Origin: Breviolum minutum Mf 1.05b.01
Lineage: Eukaryota; Sar; Dinophyceae; Suessiales; Symbiodiniaceae
Length of the DNA stretch: 64,000 bases
Assembly (NCBI GenBank): GCA_000507305.1
Contig: DF239119.1
Coordinates: forward strand, 253,329 to 317,328
Direction: 5' to 3'
In this document: positions 43,740 to 54,429 of the stretch, one piece after another
Position numbering within the stretch: position 1 is the stretch's first letter
How the letters are laid out: the number at the start of each line of letters is the position of its first letter
Made by a program: the position numbers and the translations under genes
Notes under the pieces: generated by a model
What the model was told of the DNA's origin: nothing
The model's input: only the letters and a program-made list of their open reading frames with translations
Database searches by the model: none

Positions 43740-46690
43740 GCCATCTACTTTTCAAGTACTGTCCCAAGTCACGCAATGTTCCACATAGTACTTGGCTACA
43801 AAGAAGGATGCCACAGCCACCATAGCAACAAGTCGTCGTGGTAACAAAGCAGCCCAGAGGCCAGGTGACCAAATATGCCAAGATCTGGATCAAGAGGAGT
43901 TGGCCGCGAAAGTGAAGGGGGGGATGTTGAAAAACCAAAAATTGATGCATACATCATAAGCAAACAAAGCGCCTGGATTCTGCATGTTGGCGAATCTCTT
44001 CTTCCTCCTGAGATTCACAGCATTTTTTCATTGCATGAGGCCGACAGAAGCACTTGAGACACATGACACGTCACACCCAAGTCACCATTCAAACACTTAA
44101 ACGCAAGAAGTCCTATCAACCCTGCATCCATGTGAGCATTTTCTTGTGGGCCTGCTTCAAAAAGATATGCGAAAAAAAATCAAAAGGCAAAATTCTCTCC
44201 AAGTCGGCCTAGATGTTAAACACAGAATCGGCACATCTGAATAGAAACAGGATCCTGCAATTGACTCGTTGTCGTTATTTCTGAAACAATTATTTTGTAC
44301 ATAAAGACATGTCTCGAAGTGAACCTAAGAATTTAGTGGGGTTCTACTACAATCTTCCCAAAATCTTGCCATTTCCACCAAGTGGGCCCCCTACTACCCA
44401 TACATGGAGTTATAACCCCTATAAATTGGCCGAATGTAAATGGGTACCTGGTTTTTGGGCCCACTTCCTGGCTGAGTTTTGCCAAGGTACCGGCACATGA
44501 AGGGGTGGTCGACCCTCCTTGGCATAGCCCTTCATACACCTGCAGGCATGGCAACCATGGGTGGTGGAGTTGGTCCCCTGCGGAAACTTCCAGCAAACCA
44601 ACCAACCCTGAAGACACACTTGCAACTTGGATGATTTTTAAGCAACAAAAATGATGGCTTCGAGATGTTCAAGGCTCGGGGGTTTTGATTCGTTCACCTT
44701 AAAAAAGTATCCAACATCGAGATGGATGAATCACTTTTACGAAATGGGAAGCAACAAAAATCTCTCCGAAGTTTCAGGGGGGATTCTGAGCATCCAAAAA
44801 TCATTGAAGTATCTTTGGTGCAAAATGGCGTTAATTTCCGCCTATGTCCTTTTCGACTTTTGATGTCACTCCCTGTCCAAACATCTATCCAAAAAAGCCA
44901 CCCTACGAAGATGGTGCGAAGACATGAGTTGATAGAAACCTCCTCATTTAATCCTCCACTCCTATCTTTTCCAAAACATTTCAGTCGACATGAAAATAAG
45001 AACTGCCACTACCAAGGCCATGGGGGAAGTTTTCTGGGCCAAGAAACTCCAACATCTTCCCACACTCCGGAGGCATAATTCCCATCATCAGCTCATCCTG
45101 AAACAAACGGCTGGTGGATGAGGGGTCTAAGGTGGGCAACTTTTCATGTCAACTTGAAAGGTTGGTTCTTGGGGAGGATTAGTTGATGATACGACGTTGA
45201 TGGCAAACCAGAAATCCGGCGAGAAAACCAGTTGATATGATCGTTTATCCCATTAAAAAACAAGGTTTTAGACATCCAAAAGGTGGTTGGCCTTGGGATT
45301 CTGAACCATCAACAGTATGACACTCAGATCCCAAAAACTGCCCTTTTTTGGAAGTCATCAATGTTCCTCTGTTGTTTGATATGGCTTTTTGAAGATTCTT
45401 GACTTCCAGAAATTGGGCCAAGTAGTCCAATCTCAGCAAACCTGCACCAACCTCTCAACAAAAAGGATCAGGATTATAGAGGTATCTATACTCTTTTCTG
45501 GTAACCTTTCCAACATCAACATCCTGCCAATATGGGTCGAGCATCGATTTGCAGGATGAAACCCAAAGCAACGCAGTTGATGATCATATCCTCAATCTCG
45601 GAGGTCTCCATCAGAAAGACCTTGAGGCGTGGTGAGTCGCCATGTGTTTGGGGGGGAAGATTGGGGGCAAGGCAACCAGAAGATTAACGGCTGGAACCTA
45701 CAAATCACCCATCTAGAAAGGAACATGATCTTCCAAACTGCTAAATGTCAAAAATCAAATAATTCGACGATTGCACAGGGGATTTGGACACGATTTGAAA
45801 TGGGAATTTGGAATCAACTGGATTAACTCCTATGATAATAGAAAGTATGAGCAAGCAGTCTCTCATCATTCACCACTGGCGCCACTACCTTTTTTTTCTG
45901 GGTGTACCTGTCAATATGTAACATCACTTGAGAAGCCCCATGAACTCAGCCTCAGCCCTACATGGCTTTCAAAAAACATCAATACTGAGCACTTATTTGT
46001 CAACACTGAACGCTTATTTGTCAACACTGAACGCTTATTTTGCTATGATTCTTGATGGTATGACATTTGTAGTACATCAACTGACTTGGAGTTAGAGGCT
46101 GAGGCCGGCTGAGGCGGTCAAAATCAAAGACTTGGACTTGGACAGGATATATGGATATTCCGTGGCCATCAAAACATGAACGCTTCTCCGGTATTGGAAT
46201 CCAAACCTCCAGGATTATGTTCCATGTTAATCTTCAGGGGTGTATTTTCTATTCAAGAAAATGCCTTGCTTCAAATTACATATGAGATCCACAGACAAAG
46301 AGAGCGAGAGAAAATGTACTTCATAAAAGCAAGCACCATTACTGCCACCACATGCAAACTGCAAAACTGCCGCCAAAGCACTATGCCAATGTCGACGGTC
46401 AATAGCCAAAGGTACATTTTGGGGAAAAGAAGGCATAACAAATTGAAGAGCTTCCAATGCAATGGCATCCCTGCCTGTCACACCATGACAATCAAAACAG
46501 GGAGGGCCGGCTAGACGGTTGGCCCCAGCACCCCTCAAGGAAAACGGTGGTCGTCTTTTTTGCTGGGAGATTAAATAATATCCATTGTTCCTTCAGGCTT
46601 GCTATGACCTGTTTTTCTGCCGTCCTAAGCATCCCAAACGGGTGTCGAATGATCCTTTCTGGGCAGACCTATCAAAGACCAAACTGATTA
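43740..46690 (-). CDS. Exons of a membrane protein, dinoflagellate type
   Basis: Minus-strand stretches in order: about 46570-46640 (MLRTAEKQVIASLKEQW), about 46396-46480 (LCLLFPKMYLWLLTVDIG), about 45530-45618 (RLKVFLMETSEIEDMIINCV then ALGFILQIDARPI), about 43958-44054 (CFCRPHAMKKCCESQEEEEI) and about 43745-43905 (LLPRRLVAMVAVASFFVAKY). Two or more segments are hydrophobic enough to cross a membrane. From memory, the FLMETSEIEDMIINCVALGF pattern resembles a block seen in many predicted dinoflagellate membrane proteins of unknown function; I cannot confirm this here. A GC donor fits after TVDI. Whether this is one gene with the 46.99-48.3 kb exons is not settled. Confidence 0.45.
45196..45317. 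mobile_element. Family C TIR element
   Basis: Starts GTTGATGGCAAACCAGAAAT and ends GGGATTCTGAACCATCAACA. Interior AACCAGTTGATATGATCG and TTTATCCCATTAAAAAAC fits the family. Confidence 0.75.
45979..46041. repeat. Three tandem 21-bp repeats
   Basis: The unit TCAACACTGAACGCTTATTTG is present three times head to tail; the first copy differs at three positions. Because 21 is divisible by three, open frames pass through it, but no surrounding exon was identified. Confidence 0.9.
46213..46245. mobile_element. Solo family F end
   Basis: TTCCATGTTAATCTTCAGGGG plus TGTA matches the right terminal repeat of family F. No partner end was found within 150 bp, so this is a fragment. Confidence 0.5.
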
Positions 46691-46984
46691 AGGTAGCAAG
46701 GATTCACAAAAAATGTTTGGGAAGTAGAGACGAAAAAAATCATAATCCCCAACCGCCCTGGGGCCCATAGAAGTTTAAATGGGATACCCTATGGTCCAGA
46801 AGTTTTTCTGGTTCGAATCTTGACTAATTTTGATGCTCAAGAATACCAAAAAAGGCCATGTTCATACAACTATACAGTATGCATCTAAAATCACCACTTA
46901 AACTTGGCTAGTTTTCCAAAAATCAAAAAAATACTACGAAAAATCTGAACTTAAAAAGGCAACTGTACAGGAAATCCTGTACAT

Positions 46985-48277
46985 CTTCACTTGCCCAAAC
47001 TCCACCCCCAACTCCAGGGCACCACTTGAAACTGCACAAAGTCCATGTCAATCGCTTCGTGCGTCGCGATGTCTGACAGCAACATGGTACCACCTTGCAC
47101 CGGTTCCTGCTCCTGCAAGCTGTCAAAAAAATGGGCAAAGTTTATACACCTTCATTCACAAGTTCTGGAGGCAAAAGATTCTTTGGATGAACAATATTAA
47201 CATCCATACATACATGTATATATAAATAGGTAAAGGATGTAACAGGAAGGATACGTATTTCCAACTCATTCAAGCTTTTGGTTTCTTTGCAGGTATGTAT
47301 TTTCCCTCCTTCCCTTCATCCCTCTGCCTCCTCTTTGGGAGTGCGAGGAACTATCCAAAGTTCCGAGTGCGTGGGGACATACCTGTGTTTGACCAGCCCA
47401 CCGATGGGCGGCATCAAGCTCCCGGAAGACTGACGGCTGGAAGCTGAAAAAATTGATGTTGTTTTCAAAGTTTGGTTCATGAACAATATAAAATCATGTC
47501 TTGTTTCAAGTTTGGTTCATGAAACATCATGATTTTTTTTTCAAATTTGGTGATCCTGTCCCACACAGCTGTTTCTGGTTCTTTTGTCCAAGTCGAGCAG
47601 CCAGAGTAAATCCAGCATATCCCAGCTTCCAGCTAAATCATGCCATAAGCCCAAGACAAAGAGAAAGCAACACACCAAGCGGAGCCAATAACTTTCCACC
47701 TAGCCCATCATTTAGCAGGGGTGGAACCAACCACCCTCAAAGGTGATTCCACGTGATGGGCTGACATGTTGTTCTCTTAAAAATGTGCAGCTGTAGGGGC
47801 CGACATGTTGAGAAGAGATCATCCGATATCATCCCTTTGAAACATTCACCGGGTCCGGGGTCAACCTGAAAAAAACACGAAACTTAGGGTTAGCCTGCAA
47901 AAAGGGGCAGCCGGGCACCAAACAACCATTACCGTAGCAAATTCACCACCGAAACGTCCTTCTCTTTCATAAAAAGAGTGAGCAGTTCAAGGTAACTTTC
48001 GATCCACTGGACGAACCGAGTGATCGGGATCACAACCCTTGGCTGACATTCCGGAAAATACTGGTTGGTTGATAGGGATCCCTATAATAACAGCTATTAT
48101 ACATAAACCGTTATCATAAACCTTAGTATAAATGGGGAAGGATTTCATCTGTATAGCAAAATAATGAGGGTCAACCCGTTGCTGTTCAACTGGTATCCTT
48201 GAGGGTCTGAAGTTGGCCCCCAACTTTGGCCAAGCTGCTCCATATTCGCCAGGATCCACATCCTTCATGATGTCATC
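46985..48277 (-). CDS. Phase-checked exon chain of an unknown protein
   Basis: Four minus-strand exons join in frame: 48150-48277 (DDIMKDVDPGEYGAAWPKLG to HYFAIQ), 47933-48037 (VVIPITRFVQWIESYLELLT), 47383-47443 (FQPSVFRELDAAHRWAGQTQ) and about 46990-47107 (EQEPVQGGTMLLSDIATHEA). The first intron, 48038-48149, is a family E element with GA-AG ends; the next two use GT. The product is not recognised. An upstream exon is likely at 48569-48714 and a downstream continuation in the 43.7-46.7 kb membrane exons, which would make this the N-terminal or extracellular part of that protein. Confidence 0.65.
48038..48149 (-). mobile_element. Family E element that is exactly one intron (GA-AG)
   Basis: On the minus strand it starts GATGAAATCC and ends GTCAGCCAAG. 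It contains GGGATCCCTATCAACCAACC near the 3' end, also seen in diverged form in the ankyrin intron at 5460-5547. Exact removal joins GCT ATA CA to G GTT GTG ATC, giving FAIQVVIP, and the reading frame stays open on both sides. Confidence 0.8.
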
Positions 48278-48448
48278 CTGGAATGGTTCAGATTCACCCA
48301 CCGGCCAGTAGCGAGTGTTTCGGGCTGTTGCGTGGTGGCTTAAGCCCCTTGGTTTGGTCTTAGATTTCGGATGACATTCGTCACTTCAGAAAGCATGGTT
48401 CATTCGTCACAGCATTAGGCAACAGAATCCACATTTGTCAACAATTTT

Positions 48449-48568
48449 CTAGCTCAAAATGGGTGTTTCCAAAAACAGTGGTACCCCAAAATGGATGGTT
48501 TATGAGGGAAAACCCTATTAAAATGGATGATTTGGGGGGAAAAACCCACCATTTTTGGAAACATCCAC
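48449..48568 (-). mobile_element. Family A element, possibly a whole intron
   Basis: The element itself is 48460-48567 (ends TGGGTGTTTCCAAAAACAGT and CCATTTTTGGAAACATCCA). On the minus strand, the exon frame ending GSRWILGEIY meets GTGGATGTTTCC at 48568, so the GT donor is formed at the element edge. A CTAG acceptor lies 11 bases beyond the far end. The downstream exon phase is not verified. Confidence 0.5.
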
Positions 48569-49690
48569 ATAGATCTCTCCTAAAATCCACCTGGAACCCT
48601 TGCCCCTTCCCATTTCGACCATTCGACGCAGGAAGGCTCCTTCCGCTCTGGAAATAAGGCCACCAAAGAGTCCCTTACGAAGGTCCTTTCGTCGAAACTT
48701 CACATGTCATGCGGAGAGTTGTAAGGCAAAGTCGTTGTCGATGCCGATACAGTCCGATTAGATGAAAAATTATATGAAAGTGATAACTAAATGAGATTTC
48801 CAAAAGTAGATGACAATTAAAAATTACCCTCCAATAAAAAAAAAAACTAAGAAAACTAACAAATGGCAAGGGAAAATTTTTCGATGCATTTTTCGATGGC
48901 AATAGAAATCTTCAACCAAGAAAATACATCGAAAAATTCCCGCTCCACCTCGTGGTCCAAAGCTCGAAGGGATACAACCGCGCCCTTGTCTGGGCTGGAA
49001 ACATCCCACCCCGGTGATGCACGGCATCATTTGGGGAACTACCCTACCCCCTCCCAGCTGGCAAATGATAAAGGTTTCTAAGGGGATTCCCCTACTAAAA
49101 GATGGTAATGATGATGGAAAAAGGTGGTGACTGTTTTTCAGAAATGGGGGGTTTTTTGCCAGAGGTATCATTTGCAAATTGTTTAAACATCAGTTTTGTC
49201 AAGAACCCAATTGAATTTTGCAACCCTGTTGATGTTTGGTTGGCCAAAATTGGTTGATTTTTCCCACCCAAAATGTTCCAAACAACTTTCTGCAAATTCA
49301 CAAAAAAACCCTGCATTTACAAAAAAAATGCACTTGCCAATCATTTTTCGAAGAACTCAAAAAATGCTCTTCCCAAAGTCTTCCAAAACCAGCAATTCAA
49401 CACACCCAAGGTGCGCGGTAAAAGAGGTGCCACCAGGACCAATGCAGTTCGGACCCTCTGGGCAATTTTCCAGATGCGCCGCAAAGTCACAAAGAAACCT
49501 CGGGTCCCGAAACATCAAGTCACAAGGTGTGGGACGTTTGATGACCATTGGTTTCACCATGATTTTCATGTTTGATTTCGAAATCCAAAATAGTGGATCA
49601 TACACAGTCATACCAGGTGTTGGACAGAAACATGCTTCCCTCACTGGCCACATGTTCACCGACGGGTCCCTGTGAACGGAAATGTGTCGC
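48569..49690 (-). CDS. Exon candidates upstream of the unknown protein
   Basis: Minus-strand stretches: about 49400-49690 (PSVNMWPVREACFCPTPGMT; RFLCDFAAHLENCPEGPNCI, with a C-X8-C-X5-C spacing that faintly recalls CCCH zinc fingers), about 48925-49012 (VSSPDKGAVVSLRALDHEVE) and 48569-48714 (RKDLRKGLFGGLISRAEGAF, then LRRMVEMGRGKGSRWILGEI). The first overlaps an open plus-strand frame, so it is less certain. They probably belong to the same gene as the 47.0-48.3 kb chain. Confidence 0.45.
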
Positions 49691-49878
49691 AAACACTCCT
49701 TTCCCTGAAACGCCTTTTTGCCTCAAAAACTCTTCACCCCCGAAATGTTTCTCCCGCAAACCAGGGAATTCGAAAAGACGAAACGATTCACAACACAGAA
49801 TAAAACCAGGTGCCAGAAGAGGATCGGGTATCAACTACCATGTTCGTCAATCATGACTTTCTGATCAGGACTACTGAT

Positions 49879-51825
49879 TTAGTTTTGCCCGAGAATGTCA
49901 TCCATAGTGAGGTCAGTTCTCATTCTCTTGCGAATGCATTCTCTTCTCAATCGTTCTTCTTCTCGCTGTCGCTTCTGCTTCAAGACTTCCACTCGTCTTC
50001 GCTCCTCTTGGTCCTTCTTCTGCTGAGCCCTTCGTTGATGAAGTACTCTTTGACGCTGTTGGTCCAGCAGTTCAGACTCTCTTTTCAGCATGTGTCCCCA
50101 TCTCGCAACCAGTTTTCTCAGAGAGGACACTTGTCTTGACAAAGCGGACTCTGAAGTGCACTTGCGCAAGTCCAACTTCTGTCGCAGTTGTTTTGGTCGA
50201 TGTTTGTTCTTGTCTTCCATTGCCATCCGACGCCGCTCCCAGCATTCCAAGGAAGCAGTAGGATTCCTTTCTCGCAAACGACGTGGCCGATGTTTTCTCT
50301 TGTCTTCCATTGCCATTTGACACCGCTCTGAGCATTCCAAGGAGGCAGTAGGATTCCTTTCTCGCAAACGATGTGGCCGATGTTTTTTCTTGTCTTGCAT
50401 TGCCATCTGCTGCCGCTCCCAACGTTCCAAGCCGTCGGTACGATTTCTGCCTCGTAAATGCCAATGCCCATTTCTGTTCTTGTCTTGTCTGGCCATGTGA
50501 TGCTGCTCCCACCTTTGCAAGTTTTCAATGCGAATCGGGGCCTGAGCCTCATATAAGGAACAAATCTTCTGCAGAATAGCCGTGCTATCAACCCCTGCAA
50601 TTCTCCATGCCTCAGCGACTGCAGATTGAAATCGTTCCCAGGCATCTTCCAAATGGACCGGACCGTACCGCCAGTACACGTTATTCTGTTTTCCCAGAGT
50701 CTTGGCATACTGGCGAAACGGCTCCAGCACACTGCGCATCTTTCCAAAAAGTTCCAGGCTGTGGACGGAGGGCGCGTGCAAGGGAGATCCAATGAAGCGA
50801 CCAGCAGACTGATGCACATGAAAGCCAAGCTTGAGGTCTGCCAGGCTCCGTCCATGCTCTGCAGTTGAGGACACAATTGCTGCTTGCAAACGTTCGACGA
50901 ACGTGCCCGCACCTGATTGATTCCGCATCTTCTGTTTGACTGCGGTCAAAACCATGAGGTCCTCCAAAGCAGTCTTCAAATCGCAAGCGTTGCCTGTGCG
51001 CATCTCAAGAGAGTCGAAGCGAATGCATGCTACGTAGAGAGAAGAGCGAGATCCTTGCTTGTGCACCCAACCGTTACTTTGTGCCTTCGAGTTGAATGCT
51101 TTCTTGTCTTTAGCCTTCATCTTGCCAGCTGGCTTTGCCCTGGTTATTCTTACGTCTGGCCTGCGGCCACATTTTGAATTTAGAACAGCCAAAGCATAGG
51201 AACCCTCACCAGGCGTCTCAGAAGTCCTGCTCGTCAAGTCTGAGTGACCTTGAGTTGATGAAGTGTCGGCATTGTCCACCATGAATTTCTCAAGGAGAGC
51301 ACGTTGTTTCTGTGAGAGTTGATTTCTTATCACATCATTTCGCACTTCTCGAGGCAATCGTTTTAATAAATCACGGATCTTCATCAACAGCTTGGTCTGT
51401 TTGGATTGCGGTTCTACTGGCATTTCTGTAGCTGCAGCCCCTGGAGGTTTACTTGAACTTGGAGCCTTACCAGCAAAAGTTGCCGACTTCTTTCCAGGCG
51501 TTTGAGGCTTGGTGTTTGTCTCTGCTCTGGAGGTAGTGGCCGACTGCGCATGTCTACCTTCTCTCTTCTTCTTTTTTGACTTTGGATGCGGAGCTGCTTC
51601 AGTCTTCTTGGAAGCAGCAGCTAAGCTGTGGTCATACTTTTGGCGAGCAGCTGGATCAGCTAAAGTTTCGAGTGCTTGGTACACCAAATGAAACTCCTCT
51701 TTGCTACCCCCTTTGTCAGGATGAACTTGCAAAGCTCTTCCTTTGAAAGCCGACTTTATCTCTTCCAAGGTAGCATTCTGATCCACCAGCAGCACGTCAT
51801 ACAAGGAGCTTTGGGTCTGAGCCAT
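49879..51825 (-). CDS. J-domain protein, single-exon, with 30-residue repeats
   Basis: Presumed Hsp70 co-chaperone. The 648-residue frame starts at the ATG at 51825 (MAQTQSSLYDVLL); the frame continues about 20 bases upstream but has no earlier ATG. Residues about 8-70 form a J domain with the HPD motif in QVHPDKGGSKEEF and QKYDHSL at the end of helix IV. A Lys/Ser-rich linker follows, then a middle domain (RSSLYVACIRFDSLEMRT; LEDLMVLTAVKQKM; FQSAVAEAWRIAGVDSTAI) shared with the second copy. Near residues 445-565 are four diverged 30-residue repeats (WERQQMAMQDKKKHRPHRLR type). A Lys/Arg/Glu coiled coil and the tail RMRTDLTMDDILGQN end the protein. No introns, unlike every other gene here, which suggests a retroposed origin. 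Confidence 0.9.
   Translation of the reverse strand: MAQTQSSLYDVLLVDQNATLEEIKSAFKGRALQVHPDKGGSKEEFHLVYQALETLADPAARQKYDHSLAAASKKTEAAPHPKSKKKKREGRHAQSATTSRAETNTKPQTPGKKSATFAGKAPSSSKPPGAAATEMPVEPQSKQTKLLMKIRDLLKRLPREVRNDVIRNQLSQKQRALLEKFMVDNADTSSTQGHSDLTSRTSETPGEGSYALAVLNSKCGRRPDVRITRAKPAGKMKAKDKKAFNSKAQSNGWVHKQGSRSSLYVACIRFDSLEMRTGNACDLKTALEDLMVLTAVKQKMRNQSGAGTFVERLQAAIVSSTAEHGRSLADLKLGFHVHQSAGRFIGSPLHAPSVHSLELFGKMRSVLEPFRQYAKTLGKQNNVYWRYGPVHLEDAWERFQSAVAEAWRIAGVDSTAILQKICSLYEAQAPIRIENLQRWEQHHMARQDKNRNGHWHLRGRNRTDGLERWERQQMAMQDKKKHRPHRLRERNPTASLECSERCQMAMEDKRKHRPRRLRERNPTASLECWERRRMAMEDKNKHRPKQLRQKLDLRKCTSESALSRQVSSLRKLVARWGHMLKRESELLDQQRQRVLHQRRAQQKKDQEERRRVEVLKQKRQREEERLRRECIRKRMRTDLTMDDILGQN
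50190..50510 (-). repeat. Four 90-bp in-frame repeats in the J-domain gene
   Basis: Each unit encodes about 30 residues of the form W-E-R-x-x-M-A-x-x-D-K-x-K-H-R-P-x-x-L-R-x-R-N-P-T-A-S-L-E-C. The middle two are nearly identical in DNA, indicating recent duplication; the outer two are more diverged. The repeats are absent from the second J-domain copy at 52843-54359. Confidence 0.9.
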
Positions 51826-52032
51826 CAAGACTTCCACTACGAACAAAGCCTCTCACTGTGGGAAGCACATCAGGAAAAAAAAACGAGGCTTGATGGGATA
51901 TGTCAGGTACAAACCGCAGTCACTCCCTTCCGATGTTTGGGGGGAATGCTTCCTTCAGCTGTTCAAATGGCCCTTTTTTGTTGGAAAGGTGGGACCAAGG
52001 AAAATCTCTCAAACGGGGATTTGTCCCAAACC

Positions 52033-52140
52033 TCAACTAGTTGGTGGTTGAACCAACTCACTTGAAAACTATGCTCGTCAAATTGAATCGGCTCCCCAAG
52101 TAGGGGTAAAATATATAAATATTTGAACCACTACCTAGTC
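52033..52140. mobile_element. Family D TIR-like element
   Basis: Begins AGTTGGTGGTTGAACCAAC and ends ATTTGAACCACTACCTAGTC. The interior has GTCAAATTGAATCGGCTCC and AAGTAGGGGTAAAAT. Related pieces occur at about 1815-1890, 5092-5155, 28778-28850, 31415-31520 and 56040-56110 with the shared words GGTTTCAAC, CAAATTGG and AGGGGTGAAAAT. Confidence 0.55.
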
Positions 52141-52842
52141 AAAGGTCATGTTTTACATTGTAGTTATCTGACATAGTGAAGTCACTGATCTTGCGATATC
52201 GCTAGTCCAAGCCAATCCATGCACTATTGATTGCCCCAACTAACCTCCAGAATATTGATTGCCCCAAGAAGGCACTTTCTCAGCACCAGCAACACAGGGG
52301 TTACATACATCTTTATCCAAGAGCCACCGCAATAAAAAAACTCAACAACAGTTGCAACAGACATGACTTCTTTCACTGAGTAGCATCTGGTTTCCAAACT
52401 TGTTGATAATGCGTTCCTCTTTGCTGATCATGTACAGCAGGAAACCTGCCGCCAGGTTTTTCTGCATTTTCTCCAAGATGCTGAAGGCTGAAAACCTATC
52501 CCGCAGGTGTGTCAGTGTAGATTGGTAGAACGAGCAGAAACGGAAGCTTGTTTTATCTGCATCGTTCATCATTTTTTAACTTCGTGCCATTTCCACTTGA
52601 ACAGTACAACCTGTGAAAACAGGGCCACGGGTTGCTCTCAAAGTGCTGTTATTTGGTCCTTCCGCTTACAACTTTTACTGCAGGAAGCGACAAGAAAAAG
52701 AGGTCTGACAACTCTTCATATTGCTTGCTTAAGGTGCAGTCAAATATCTTAGATTCAACAAACATATAAAATCATCATCTACTATCTATACTAATGCACA
52801 TCACATCCGCCTCCACCCCAGAGTATCACTTTTTCTCTCGAC

Positions 52843-54359
52843 TCAATGCCATGTATTCCTCCGGCCAAGAATCTCCTCCATGGTCAAATCAGCTTTCATC
52901 CGTTTGGCGCTTGGCGCTTTTTGTCGGCGTTTTTGCTAAAAAAGACTTGCATTCTTCGAGACTCTCCTCTCGACGTTTCTTTGGAGCGGCGCAGCAAAAG
53001 TCTGGAGTCTTCTTGCCTCTTTCTCTCCGAGAGATGTTCGACCGTCAACTTCGCCCATCTCAGTAGGAGCTTCCGCATCGAACCGTTCCTCCTCGTCTCT
53101 TCACGCTTGGAAACTGGGCGGTGCAAACTGGGCGTCGAAACCATGGCCATATGATGTCGGGGCCCCAAATTTGCAAATGTCTTGCACGGTTCCAAGCTGC
53201 GCTTACATTGTACAATGCCTTCAGTTTCACCATGTACTCGGTGCTGTCAACACCTGCAACTTTCCACGCATCTGCCACAGCCTGCTGGAATTGATTCCAT
53301 TCAATCTCCACATCTGCAATGCTGTGATGGTCAAAGAGAGTCCTGGTGTTTTGTGTCCCCTCGACCTTTGAATCTTGAACGATGTTTGGTGCCAGAAGTT
53401 TGTAAATCTGAACACCACTTGTCTGATGTTTTTGACCCAAAAGGGGGCCCGCGCAGTTTGGAATTATTCCCAATAAACATGGCAGTCCGTTGTTGCACCA
53501 CAAAGTAGATAGACAGGTCTTGTAGGTTCCTTCCCTGTTCCAGGGCAGATGACATCAATGCCTCTTCCAAGTGCTCTGCAAAACACGTGGGATCATAGGT
53601 AAGCATCTTCTGCTTCACGGCAGTGAGCAAGACCAAATATTCCAGAGCTGTTGGTAGATCCATTCCTCCGCTTTGAATTTCCAAGCCATGATATGAAACA
53701 CTGGCTATGTACTTGCCAAGTTTTGAGCAGGGGTAGATTCCTCTCATGTGGTATTTCTTTTCAGTCTTTCTCAAATTTTTGCTTTTTCGCCTTACTTGTG
53801 ATCCTCCAGGCTCTCGTAAAACTAACCTAGAAGAGGCTTCCGGGACATTGGTTTGCTTGTCAGGAGCTGAGAAATCTGGATTCCCTTGTTCAGCATGATC
53901 CACGATCCACTGCTCCAGCAGCAATCTTTGCTGCTGCGAAAATTCCCGGACAATGATCTCTTGACGCACGTTTCGGTCAAACTCCTTCAAAAGTTCATGG
54001 ATTTGACTCAAAATCTTTTGCAACTCTCGAGGCAACGGTTTCGACTCCCCGTACCCAGATTCTCTGGTGTTGCTTCTGGCAGGTTTGGAAGGTCGTGTAG
54101 CACATGTAGCACTGGTACTTTCCGCTTTCCTTTTGGCCGGTACTTGTGGACCTCCAGACTTTAGTCTGAAGTCGTACCTTTTTCGTGCTTCTTGATCAGA
54201 TAAAATCTCCAGCGCTTGGTAGACCGCATGAAATTGTTCCTTACTGCCACCTTTATCTGGATGAACTTGTAAAGCTCTTCTTTTAAAGGCCTGTTTGATC
54301 TCATCCAAGGTGGCGTCGTGGTTCACTAAAAGCACATCATAGAAGGACTTTTGGACCAT
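52843..54359 (-). pseudogene. Frameshifted second copy of the J-domain gene
   Basis: Homologous along its length to the gene at 49879-51825. The J domain is intact (MVQKSFYDVLLVNHDATLDE, HPDKGGSKEQF, KRYDFRL). The middle domain continues (YHGLEIQSGGMDLPTALEYL) to MFIGN at about 53480. The frame then shifts by one base near 53450-53475; homology resumes as WNQFQQAVADAWKVAGVDST. It shifts again near 53155-53165 (GGGGCCCC run) and again near 52900 (GACAAAAAGC run), before the conserved tail RMKADLTMEEILGRRN and TGA at 52843. The 30-residue repeats are missing. An in-frame upstream ATG exists at 54428, but homology begins at 54359. All three breaks lie at or near homopolymers, so sequencing error is a real alternative to decay. 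Confidence 0.8.
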
Positions 54360-54429
54360 GTGGCACTCAAAAGCTCCAAAACATGTTGGGTTGTTGGGTT
54401 GATGCCTGGTGTCTGTGCTCCGAAGCATT

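Noticed and set aside
51826..51846. An earlier start for the J-domain protein seven codons upstream.
   Set aside because: The codon at 51846 is TTG, not ATG. The paralogue's homology also begins at the inner methionine.
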